Shown: piece after piece, positions 36,401 through 49,100 of the stretch
Layout of the letters: each line of letters starts with the position of its first letter
How positions within the stretch are numbered: the first letter of the stretch is position 1
Source: Pomacea canaliculata
Taxonomy: Eukaryota > Mollusca > Gastropoda > Architaenioglossa > Ampullariidae
DNA length: 64,000 nt
Direction: 5' to 3'
Assembly (NCBI RefSeq): GCF_003073045.1
Contig: NC_037592.1
Coordinates: forward strand, 40,047,760-40,111,759
The notes under the pieces: model-generated
Told to the model about the DNA's origin: nothing
The model's input: only the letters and a program-made list of their open reading frames with translations
The model's database searches: none
Program-made: the position numbers and the translations under genes

Positions 36401-39400
36401 AAAATATGTACAAAAACATGCTTTTCATCACAGAAAACAATGTTGCTTGACTATGTGGTATGTAGGTTACTTATCCACTCTCTCGTCTTACTCTCTTCTC
36501 AAGCTGTAATGCTTACATTTCCTACTCTTTTTTTTTTTTTTTTTTTTGTAGGGTACTTGCTGGTTGCTTTTTTTCTGTAAAATATTTGTATGAACATGAA
36601 TCTAATTGTTAAAGTAGATCTTTAACTGTAAAAAGTCAGGCGCTCTATGGATTATCCAAATAGAAGCTCAGATGTTTTGATGGTCTTCCCTGGTATTTTG
36701 TTCTATGCCTACTTGCTCTGCATACAGAAGGCTGAGTGTGAAATGATATATCATTTGCTTTATGATTTTCAACAATTTTCAAGAGTGTCTTGCAAAAAAC
36801 AAAATCATGAACAGAAATCTGGTGATGCTGGCAGATTTAAACAACTGCTGCAAAATACTTTGCATAAGCCTGTCTGTGTAGGAAATGCAAGAATGCATGC
36901 AACTACTGATTGCTCAGACAGAAAATGTAGTAATTCAGCACTGTGTGGAAAGCTATTGTCCTGTAAAGTTTTGTGTGTTTTGTGAGTCTTTATGTCTTGA
37001 ATGACCCAAAGTAGAGTTGATGGGGGTTCATGTAGGCATCTTAATTTAAGGAATCAGCTGGTCTTGAAAATATTGTTGATTTCCCCTCACTGTAAGCTTT
37101 CAACCATTAATAAGATATAGTTTAATATACAGGAAAAATCCTCCCACCACCCCCCCAAAAAAAATCCCTCCACTTGAATTCCTAATTAAATATTTTAAGT
37201 GTACTTAAGTTATTTCAGTGATTATCAAAAACTGTATTTTCTACCCCATTCAGTTTTAGTTTAGTTTATTCCTTGTTGCTCCTTTGAGGAGCATAGGGCC
37301 GCAACCCCAATCAGACCATTCCTTATCTAAGTTTTAGTAACAGTTTTTTGACTGATTATGAGGCTGCATATACAAGCACAAAAGTATTCTTACAAGTTTT
37401 CTGATGCTAGGAATGCTGCATCTTGATGCTGCAGTCAAATGACTTTGCATTACAAGTGTTTAAAATGATAACAGGTGAAGATAACTAGACATAAACATAT
37501 TTGCTACATATTTTCTTACTGAGAAAAGTTGGTGACCTGTAAGAAAAGATAGTCTCATTAGCTTTGTACCAATGCTTTAGCTGCTTGAGTTCGTGTCTTT
37601 GAAAACAAAAGACAGTACAGTGATAAAACGTTAAACATGATCTTGGGTCTCCCGATTTGACTTAAACATGCAGTTTCTGTTAAATGTAGACTTTCCCATG
37701 TACAATGTTGCTTTAATCTCAGTTTAACAGGTAAAAGATCATAAAGAGGAATTTCAAGTTTTTATTTTAAATCATGATTTTAAAATTATGTGGTATATCA
37801 ACCAAACTAATGCCAGCTGTGGAGAGAATAACTTTTTTTTTAATTTGAAGCTTCAAAATTTTATTACTCATGTAGGCAGGTGACATATGAGATTTTGATA
37901 AAGCCGCCCACTATCAAGCAGAACAAACTACTAAGAAACTGGTTGGATATTAGGGTTAATTAGGCTAATTAAGACTTAATCTTGATTATTAGGCCTCAGT
38001 CAGGACAGCAGATCTGCCCTCCATTGACGAAGAGATCGCTCAGATTTTTCCGAACAGGCCCTCCTCCCCACAGAAAGACTATTCGCGTGAGCCCCTCTTC
38101 GGCAGCAAAAAGGTTTGTTCTTTTTGTTTTGCTCATTGGAATCGTTTGCTTGTCCGTGTTCTGGACTCGGTGCATGAAGTACCTGATAATATGAATCGTC
38201 TGACCTGCAGCTGGCTAAACCAAACCACCCTATTCAATTTAGGGTCATAATGACCATTTAAACTACCTGACGAAGGTCTGAGTCATGCATGGAGATTTGT
38301 TGTCATGGAATGGGCTTTTAAACTAATGAGATTTTTCCAAACAGTGCTGGATAGAATTTCCTTTTGTTTCAATTGAGCGAGTTAAAGTCAAAGTACAACC
38401 AAGCATGTGTCCTATGTTTTTTGTTGTCTGTATCTTTTTTATGTCCATTCTTCAGCTTTTATATGTTTTTGTTATGCTGTTTTTAATTGGGGCATATTTC
38501 TGCTATGGTTAATTCATCAACCTTTGGGTGTACAGTCTGTCTGGAGGAGGGTTGAAACAGGTTGTGTGTTCTGTCGTTTTTCAAATTACTAGCCCCTATG
38601 TTAAGGTTTTGCCCAAGAAAACATTTACTAGAAACTGAAAGATCTGTTTCAGACAAATGTATTCTTTTGGTGAAAAAATGAACCATCTTTAGTAAGTTTC
38701 CTGCTCGCTAATGCAGCCTTTTGAGTATATATAAATAGAATGGGGTTTTGTTCTGTTCTGTTTTGTTTGAAAGGACAAAAGTTACAAGCTAAAACAATAA
38801 CAGTAGGTTTATATATGATTCCATCATAAGAAGGTACTAGCTTGATGTAACTATTTACCTGCGTGTCACCGCTTATCTGTATAAGCTCTTAATGTATTCC
38901 ACAGTGCATAGTATCAGACATTTAGCAACCGTAGCAACTATATTCTGATAGTTCATACAAGGAAAAGACATTGGGGAAAGAGGTGAAAATGCTATTAGAT
39001 ACTTGAGTAATTCTACTAGAATACTCTGTTATCAGTAATTTACATAATAAAGGCTAGCTTTATTTTGGGCTTTATATGGGTTGCTGATTACGGCTTTATA
39101 CAATAAGCGCAGTAAAAGACAACACAAGTTAGTACAATTGAATGGTGATTATTGTATCTTAAATAAAATTTAATTACAGTATCCTTTTCAGTTGTTATAG
39201 TGTAAAAAGGCTGTTTGCATCATCACCTTGTTTTTCCTTTTTGCCTAGCTCTACTCATGCTTTTTAAATCTGACTAGATATGTAGATATAAGTTTCTGAA
39301 TAGTGTGTAAAAAAAAAAAGTGGCAACCACACAGACATGGGATACGTTCACATAAAGATATCTGGGGAATTAAAGAAAGTGCTGCAGAGAATGAGATTGA

Positions 39401-40076
39401 ATCTCCACAATTGTTAAACAGTTGTCACATATGAGGCTTAGAAAACATGCCTTTTTTTTTTTCAAGTTTACTTACATTCTTCTAATGCTTGTGTGACAGC
39501 TACATTTTCCCATTATAAATGGAGTCTTTGTCCAAAGTAAAACAGCTGCTTATTTGTTGGACTTTTGATAAAAAAAATAATTCATGTTGATTGAACAATG
39601 CATTGTTAATTATGAACATTGACTTTAGTAAAGTTAAAGTTTACTTCTAACAGCTGAGTTAATAATAGGCAGGATTAAATATTGAACTTGAAGATGAGTT
39701 GTTCATTATTACTGACATAAGAGTGGCATGCATGCAGTCTGCTGCTGTCAAGTCTTGCTGAACACCACCTTGACCTTTGACCATTGCTTTGCTTGAATGG
39801 GAACCTCAGGCACCCAATCCCCGTATCTGTGCTTTGATGTACTTGTGCTTCGTTTGTTACTTACTGTAGGAAAGAAAGTCCTTAGAGCCCAAGCGCAAGC
39901 CTAAGCTACAGGGCACCCTCTCAGGTAGCGCAAAGACCAGCCGATCCAAGTCAGAGGGAGCAGTGTCCAATCACAAGGATATTGACGATATATACCGCCT
40001 GCCAGATGACAGTGAATTAGCTGAGGAGGTAAGCAGACCTAAGCGCCTCTTTCTCATGGATAAATGCAGGGAAAGG

Positions 40077-40110
<34 letters not shown>

Positions 40111-43100
40111 AAACAAAGTAGTGATAGGTGAACATATCTTCTCTTCTTCTTCTTCGTTCCTATTCGCCCCCAGTGGAGCATAGGGCCGCAACCACACGCC
40201 GCCATCGGACCTGGGCATCCCTTTCTAGTTGGCACCATGTCATGCCAGCTATCTCTGCCTCTCTGCGGACTGATCGTCTCCACGTCTGTCGGGTCTCCCA
40301 ACCTTGCGCCTCCCCTGTGGGTTCCAGCCCAGAGCTTGTCGCATTATATTGTCGGTTGGCTTCCGTAGAGCGTGGCCAATCCAGCCCCACTTTCGCTTCT
40401 TGATGTCTAGGCTGGCAGGGTTTTGGTTGGTTCTCTCCCACAGGGCGGTATTGGAGATCTTCTCAGGCCATCGAATGTTAAAATGTCAGAGGTGAACATA
40501 TGCGGCATTTTAAATGAAAATTGAGTGTAGTGTAACTCTAGTCATTAAGATTTAGTGCAGGAAGCATTTCAAATCATTTGTACAGCAGTGTCCTGTGTTT
40601 TGCAATCAAAGGCCTTTTTCTTATTTTCAGTTTATTTTGAATTGTCATTTGGATCAATGCTCAGGGTGGGAATTTTGTGTTCTTGAGATGTAATTTTGAT
40701 GCTATGTTTCTTTTTTTAAGAAAATTTGAATGATAAAGCAGGTATGATATGTTTTATGATGAGCAGATTTTTTATTTATTTTTTTTTTAAGTGTTCTTGC
40801 CTCTTCTGTTTTAGTTTTGGTGTTGTCTGCTGTCTTTAAATGTTAACCTCTTGTTAATGCCTCCAAGCATAACCTGAAAATGTATTTTTCTTTGTTAATA
40901 TTTGTGAAAGAAAAATAATGTGTGCAAAGTTAAACAATACTTTTCTAAACTAAGCCATGGCATCATGAGCTTCAGATAGATTCAAAATCCTGCTGAATAT
41001 TAATCACAGATATTTTTCTGTGGTGGTTAATTCATTGACAGATCTGTTCTTAGAAAGGTAATTTATGTTTGCCAAATCAGAGAGATAACAGTTTCTTAAC
41101 AATTTAACAAATAAAAGACTGACTTTTACAGATGAACCCCTCTTTTCTATTTCTGGTGGTCTCAGGATTCCATAATGCTAATGTTAGAACAGATAATTTT
41201 AAATTTCATGTTAAAATAAAAACATCAAAATCTCATCATTGTCAATAATATCAGTACAAAATCATTATCATGTTTTTAGCAAATCTTGAGTGTATAATCT
41301 ATGCTTATTTTCTATTTAGCCATTTGAAAGTGTACAGAAGAAACAGAGAGAGATCATGAAAAAGGTTAGTTAAATCCTGATTAATATGTTCCTTTCTTGA
41401 TGTATCCCACATGGAAACAGGTGGTGTTTTTTTTTTTTAAGGACTTCATGAGAGAATTGCACAAAGGTCTTTTGGTTGATTGTGAATAAATATCTTTTAA
41501 ACTTGCAAACTGCTAAAAAAATTTCATAAATATTGATAATAAGTTTGAGAGGGCTGTGTGGCCTACTGTGGTCAGCTATAGAGCAGAAAACTGCTGGTTC
41601 AAGGTTTGCTTAGGCCAGTTTCTAGGAAGCACTTCCCACCCAGTAGCTTCTTAGCGGAAATGGGTACCTGATTTATCAGGGAAGATAAGTTTGCCTTGCC
41701 CTAAACATGGTGAACCACTCATGTTCACTACACCTCCAGCCAGTAGACTGTTATAATAAACCAAGTGTTGGATTTTGCCATTGCTGATTTACCAAGAAGT
41801 AATGCTTGAAGTACATTTTCAGAACAAACTGACTCCCTCATCCAGAAAGAGTTTGCCTGTAAAGAGAGCTGCTCCCTTGGCTTCATCAAGTGATCATACC
41901 AGCCCAGGTGCAGCACACAAAAAATTCTTTGTTTCCAAGGTACCCTCTGCAGCACCTACCACATCACCAGATGGTGAAGACTCATCTGCTAGTGCCCCTT
42001 TCATGGACACTTCAGCTCCGTTGTACAAGGATGAGGCTTCTGAAGCTAGGCTTTCACCTGATGATTCTAGAATCCAAGCTGAGGAAGAGGATGATCCCTA
42101 CCTGATGCACGAAGACAAGGTACATGTTTATGCAATGCAATAGTTAGGTATGTGAAGTGACATAATACAGAAGGCAGACCTTGATTTTAGTTCAGGAGGC
42201 TTACAATAATAATAATGGGTATTTGTAATGCGCAGCACCATGACCAAGATAGATTGCACTCACTATGCAGACCAGTAATGATAAACAGATTGTGAATGGT
42301 GAGATATATACAGATACAGGCACAGAACATAAAGCAATGTATGAAGGATACTGTAAACAGTTGGAGTCATACTTCATGTTAACATGACAGACAGTATTAC
42401 AAGGGAGTTAGGGATAATATTTCAGGAATAGCACTTTGTGAACAGATATGTTTTTAGAGAGCATTTGAATGTAGCCGTGGAGTCCGATTGGCGAATGTGA
42501 TGTGGAAGAGAGTTCCACTGCTTAGCAGCACAGAGGGAGAATGTCCATTGTCGTTTTGTGACTGTCTTTGTGTAAGGTGACCAGATGTTGCAGGGGCGAA
42601 AGCGGAACACGTGCCGATGATGGTGTCGTCACCGTCAAAGAACGCCGAAAAAAGGTGGGGGGGGCGCTGTGACTTTGCCGGATGCAAATCAGCGTACTTT
42701 ATTCAGATTTTTAAAGACAACCGGGACATTTGATGGACTTGCCAGAGAGCCAGAAAGCGGGACATTGGGCAGGCGGGACACGAGGTCAAAAGCGGGACGT
42801 CTGGTCACCTTACTTTGTGGGAGGGAGGATAGATCACATGAGTCTGATGAGGAGTGAAGGTTTGGAGCAGGAGTGGACAGACAAGATTTCAGTATAGTGG
42901 GGGGAAGAGTCTATAAAGAATCCATAGCATGGAGTTTAGAGGTTGTAGTCTATTCTAGCTTTAGCTGGTAGCTAATACAGAGGGAAGAAGTGTATTCAAG
43001 TTGTGTTCCATATGATTTTGTTGTTGTTTAAGGTAGCAGGATTATTGGCTCTACCAAACATAGTCACATGTGAGATTTGGTACCATAGTGTTTTTATAGA

Positions 43101-46100
43101 TACAACAAAACCTCCCTATTGAGACTTGCTAAAATCCACCAAAATCAGGTTGTAACTGAGAGGGAGTGTAGTAGGGAGATCAATCAGTCGGCTTTCATTC
43201 CAGGAACCATGACTTCGAGCACCCACAAATTCAAGTTCTTAAAAGCCATTTCATAATACTTTTCTTTATAGTCTTCACATTTGCTTGGTCATGCTTATTC
43301 TTCCATTTTTGCAATTGACTAAAGATTCATAAGGGAACTAACTCTCCAGGTAAGAGCAATCAATCAGTACATGTGATAAACAGAATTTTAAGCACTCTTT
43401 ATATATGTGATTTCTGTAAAAAGGTCACAATAAAGCATAAATAGCCACATGAATTTTTTTAAAACAAGTGATTATTTTTGGGGGGGAGGGAGTTGTTACT
43501 GAATCACAATCAGCTGATGTACGTCCATAAAGGGAAAACAGTGAACCGGAGGCCATTCATTTCGACCAAAAACCATATCAAATTGACCTGCCACCTGAAT
43601 CAAATCAATTTTGCCATGACCATACTGTCATATATAAGACCATATTAACCTAACACTGAAAGTTGGATTGGCAGGCCAAAGTAGTAGCGCCCATTGCATA
43701 TTAACTGAACGACTGCATGTACATTTAATAAGAAAATTCAGACTAAAGAATAGTGACAACAAAGGCTTTTCAAAAGTTGATTTAAAGGCGGATCTTCTTG
43801 TGGTCATTTTTTAAAATGGTTTCGCCTGTTCGAGGGATGGTAGGAGCATACAGTGCTGACTTTTACAAGAGGTCAGTTTTCCCTAATTTCTTCCCCAGAC
43901 CCTGAGAAAGGGTGGAGATCACAGGTGGTGTCGACTACACGAGCAATAAAAAGTCTTTCTCAGCCCAGTACTTACTGTTGGCATTTAGAAATCTGAGGTG
44001 AACTGATCATACTGTCAGGGTTAGGACCAACAATTGAATGAATTCTCCATAAAATAGAAAAGTGAAGAAGAAAAAGATGAACAGCAGAAATGACACAAAC
44101 ATAAAGATAGCGGAATTTTAAAACTTTATTTTTATTGGGTTCACTTATCTTTCCTTATATCTCTTATCTTTCTTTACTCATTAGGGATGACAATATTCAA
44201 CATTTTCTGTTTGTTCACCTGGTGACTGACATAAAATACATCTGCATTTGGGTGCAATGTTTGTACCTTTACAAATGGGCAACAATTCACACCTGTTACA
44301 CAGAGCCCATTCACCATCTACAGTTTGTTGGTGAGCACGACAGGTGTTATAATTCAGGAACATGTTCACATCTGTAACGTGGCAATTAATAAGCTAGTGA
44401 AAACTAAAGATGTTAGAAACATTGGGGATTGTTGGCATGTTGCTAAAAGTATAAAAGTTAGGATGAAAAAGAAAAACCCTGTCGCAAGGTAGTAAAGTGA
44501 ACCTCAGCAAGACGTGCCCTCAGCTCAGTGACAAGACAGCAGCAGTCAGGGATCATGTTAATTGGTGTATTGAATATTGCGATCATGACCCTGTGAGACT
44601 AAGGCACTAGTTTGATGGATTACACACTTCCAAAACATCAATGACAAGTGTAACCAAACCTCACCTTGCAGGCAATCGCTATGTATACCATCTCTAATAG
44701 TGCTAACTTATCCTGCTGCTGTCAAGCTTCTGAGTGACTTTCTGCACGGCCATGTCCTCTATAAACATCCAGAGGACTACCTGCTGTCCAGGGAGACATT
44801 TCAAGTTGAAAGTTTTAACAATGTGTGTCTGATCTATCTGCCTAAGCATGTTCACATGACAAACACGAGGCACTATGACATGCGCATGTGTCTTACTGTT
44901 TTAGACTGGAATGAACATGTTGATAGAGATTCTACTTCAAATTACAACAAAACAAGTGTTCAGCACAATGACTTGAACAACGCAGTTTAAAAAAGAAAAC
45001 AAACTAGTAGAGAATATCTGGAGATGTGTTGTTGAACAATACAAATTTGATTCCTGGCATGAAGAAAGTACGTTAACTGAAACAGGCAGTAGTTCTGATT
45101 TGGAAATGAATAATGTAATTTAAATAACAAAATCCAACCATCATTGATAAATAAGGAAATAATTTACCATCAATCTTTGCACTTCCAAAACCAAAATTGT
45201 TCTAAGCACAGTACAACTCCACACGGACAAATGCATTGTCTCTATAGACATGTTTATTCCAGTCTAAAACTGCAAGGCCCACTCCTATGTTATAACGTAT
45301 TCTTGTTCATTATACATGGCTGTTATCCTGTGATATAAATTGTAGGATCAGTAGCAGTGTTAATTTTTGTGTTTCCATTGTTAAACTGGTGATTTGGCTT
45401 TGTTATATATCAATCTGTACAACAGTGCCTCCAGCCATTGATTTTGTTTGTATACCTGTACTTCATCTGCCAATAAGAAACGTTTATTCCTTGTAATGCT
45501 ACGTAAATCATGAGATGAAGGGGGAAGGTGTTTGAAACTATAAAAATAAATTAAAGACTGTCATTTCCCTGATTCAGGATGTTTGTTTTAATAGACAAGT
45601 AATAGCCTGCATTGCGTTAATTTTTATGAATAGGAAGAGTCAATGATGAACAAGCTGACCAACAAGGCAGTCATCCCTACACCACTCCGCATTGGCTTTC
45701 TGGGCCTGGGTATCATGGGACAGGGCATGGTAATGAACCTGCTGCGATCGGGACATGAAGTCACCATATGGAACAGAACTGCTGCCAAGGTCAGGGTTAC
45801 TTTTTTGTTTGTTCTAATCTTGCATTTTCTCCTTTCCCCCACCCTTCTGCACTTTTGTTACTGCTCATAGTTTGCCTCACAGCATCAACATATCATGACG
45901 CCTTTTATTTTGGTTGGTGTGTAAAGAGCTAGATTGTTATGATGAAAGTTCAGATTTCTGCAGTATTTCTATTCTTATTTTGTCATTGTAATATTCTGTA
46001 AGATACTCACCCAGGCCACAGGTACCTGATTTATAAGGGAAGCAGTGAAAAGTGGATGTGGCTCTACTTTCCATATGCCGTGCTCTAGGCACAACAAACC

Positions 46101-49100
46101 ATTTGTGTCCCCTGCCCCTGGTAATGATCGCTTTGTTCTTTGCTGCAGGTTCATTGTCCCTATGACCAGTTAATTGGCTTTGGTACTCTTTATCTTCTTT
46201 ACCTTTTTTTTCTCTGAATATAAATCCATTTTTGAGATCTATTCAGATGAGGTGTGGTGAATTAGATATTACAAATTTTGCAGTAGATCACAGGTTTTTA
46301 AGATCTAGGCAAGTGGTGTGGATTTTATTTCCATGATTGAACATCATAAAAAATCTGCATTGAAACTTTATTTTGTCCATCATAAACATTTTCATAGACA
46401 TGCATTGTTGCCATTTGTACAACAGTCTGCTTGCTTATTTCTACCACACTTTTTCCATGTGTGTAGATCTCACAAGTGTTAGTTAATTTTAAAATGAGTT
46501 TGATATTATGCGATGGCCATTTGTATTTTTCTGGGTCCTTTTTCTAATTTCCTTAAATGCCAGTATATCATGACTTTTCGGATTATTAGTTTTGGGGCTT
46601 TGGTTGTTATGGCTTGAGCTGTTTTCCTAGGAATCTAGCATGGAGTTTGGTTTCTGTCCTGTCTTATATCCATCAGAGGTCATCTGTATAATCCCAAAAT
46701 CTTGTAATCAACACATTTCTTTTTCCATGTAAATTGTTTCATTTGTGAAATGGATGTCATTTTGAACTGCAGTACAGTGATGGTGGGGTTGAATGAAATC
46801 TTTACAAAATGCAGCATTGTCAGCAAAATGTGAAGCATCTTTTTAAGTACTGGAATTCTTTCCCTTGTTACCATCTGCAGCATGATGTGCTTCTATAAGC
46901 TTCTTTGTTCCAGTCTTGAGATAAGGCCTACAGGCACCACTACACACACAAAGAGGTCAAACCTGTGACATACAATAATCCATGATACTCTTAATTACCA
47001 TGTGGCCCCATAGCAAGACATGTCACCAGCTCTCTCATTGATGGTAGCCTTGAAAATCTGTGCATGTTGTTCATTCCTGACGTCAAAGCAAGGTTTAAAA
47101 CAAACCTGTACATTTAGTTTGTAGGCCTGTGTTGTGAGAAAGGTGAGGGTGGGTAGCGTTTACTCAGATTTTGACAGATACTGTCTAGTAGAGTCTTTTG
47201 AAAACAGTTTTGACAAATACTGTCTTGTATAGTCATTAGAAAGTTTTGCACTGTAACAGACCTTTTCACAAGGAAATTAAATCTGACAGCTGCTGAATTT
47301 CTGAGAGGGTGAGAGATTCCAATCCATGATAGTTTCTTTATTTATCTTCATTTGCATACAAAACTAAATATTATTCTTACTAGCATTTCTAGAGCGCATG
47401 CCAATTCCAATTAGCATTAAGTGTGAATCACTAGTACAATGAGAAACTATTTAGTTGTTTATTATGAGATAAAATCTGAATTTGCTGCTGATGTCAACTT
47501 CTGGTTCACCACGAACCAGGCAATACTGTAATTTGAGTACATAGAAAAAATACAAGACAATAAAAACATACAGGAAAGTCATTCAAAAACACAAGCTGTA
47601 GTTCTTGATTATTTTATTTCATCCAGCATTTCATCTATGGATGTTTATAAATAAATAATTTGTATAGCATTTTTCATTTGAATAACAGTGATGTGCTCAC
47701 TAATTAATATCTGCAAGTATCACACGCCACAAACTTGTGAACATCATAGGCTATATGGGCTTGGATTCTGAGTATACTATCAGGAATGACTAGACTGACT
47801 ATAAAATCTCTCATTTAATACTCACATGCATGTCAAAAATGTGCATCCACGTGAAAAAATAAAATTTTGGAGGGATGGGTGCTTATTCCAGTTATATAAT
47901 TCTTGTTAAATTTGACAAAGACGAAAAAATATCAATTGACACTTGTGTGGGACACATGAGTTTCTGTGAATATATTGCAGTGATTTGTCACACTGTGCAT
48001 TAGGGGTTTGTGTACATTCACAATATTCATTAAAATGAAACACTCCACTTCCTAAATGAAGATGGCAAAATAACTGTTAACTAAGGTGCATGATTTGGTT
48101 TAAAGATGGTTAGGGGAACAGATTGGTCATGAGAAAAATGTAGAATTTAAAAATATGTTTTAAAAAATGAAGCTGATGCTATTTAGCAAATCTAGAGCTA
48201 TTTATCTGTTGTTAATTAAACAAGTACAGTTAATCCAATATAAAGATTCGTTAGGTTGAAAAGGATAAAAAAAAAATGGGTACTTGATGACTTAAACATC
48301 AAACATATTGTGCAAAGGGCAAATGTTTTAACAAGTGCTGTTTAAATGTATTTAAAGCACTAAATTGTTAGAGATTTTTAAATAGTTCTAGTTGCCTGTA
48401 ATATCACCTAGGTGTATAGGATATAGTTAGCGATAGCAGACATTAATTTCTGGGGTTAGCAATGGTAGCATTCATTAGTGGTGGACAGGGTTAGGGACTG
48501 TTTTAAAGAAGCGTGGTTGAATGTGGGTCCTACCAGCATGGAGAAGCTAAGTGAAGCTAAGACTGGTCCATTTTAGAGCCTGTGGAATAGCTGACAGTGT
48601 AAGAATAAGCTGGAAACTGTTGTAAGAGCCTCAATGGCAGACTTGTCACACACATACAGCATACATTTTATAATTATCATTTATCATCAAACTAACATGT
48701 AGTGCTTATAGAACAGTCTCCCTAACATCATCGATATCATCATCATTTGTGCCTGTATCGGTACTGTCTTCTTCTACCTCACTATCCCCATCATAGTGCT
48801 GGTCTTCACAGGGCAGCACATGCAGGCAAGCGACGTTGCTATCATATGTGCTTGGACATGCAACAAGTACTTCGGTTATCACCTTTTCAGCTGTCACTGT
48901 TGCAAGGCTCTCCTGACTGGACACACTAGAACTGATGGCAGTGACGTAGTCTGAGGCTGATGGAGAACTGCGGGAGGAGGGGACTTCCTCGTTGGATCCA
49001 TCTTCCTCTAAATCAGTAGCAAAGTTAATATCATACATCATAGAATCTGTACGCACACATTCGGTGTCCACAATGTTGCGACAGTTATCCATGTTCAGGG

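Noticed and set aside
37997..38112. Alternative acceptor CTCAG for GLYR1 exon 5
   Set aside because: Using it puts the exon out of frame (SGQQICPP...), while the upstream ATTAG gives [20 protein letters not shown], matching GLYR1.
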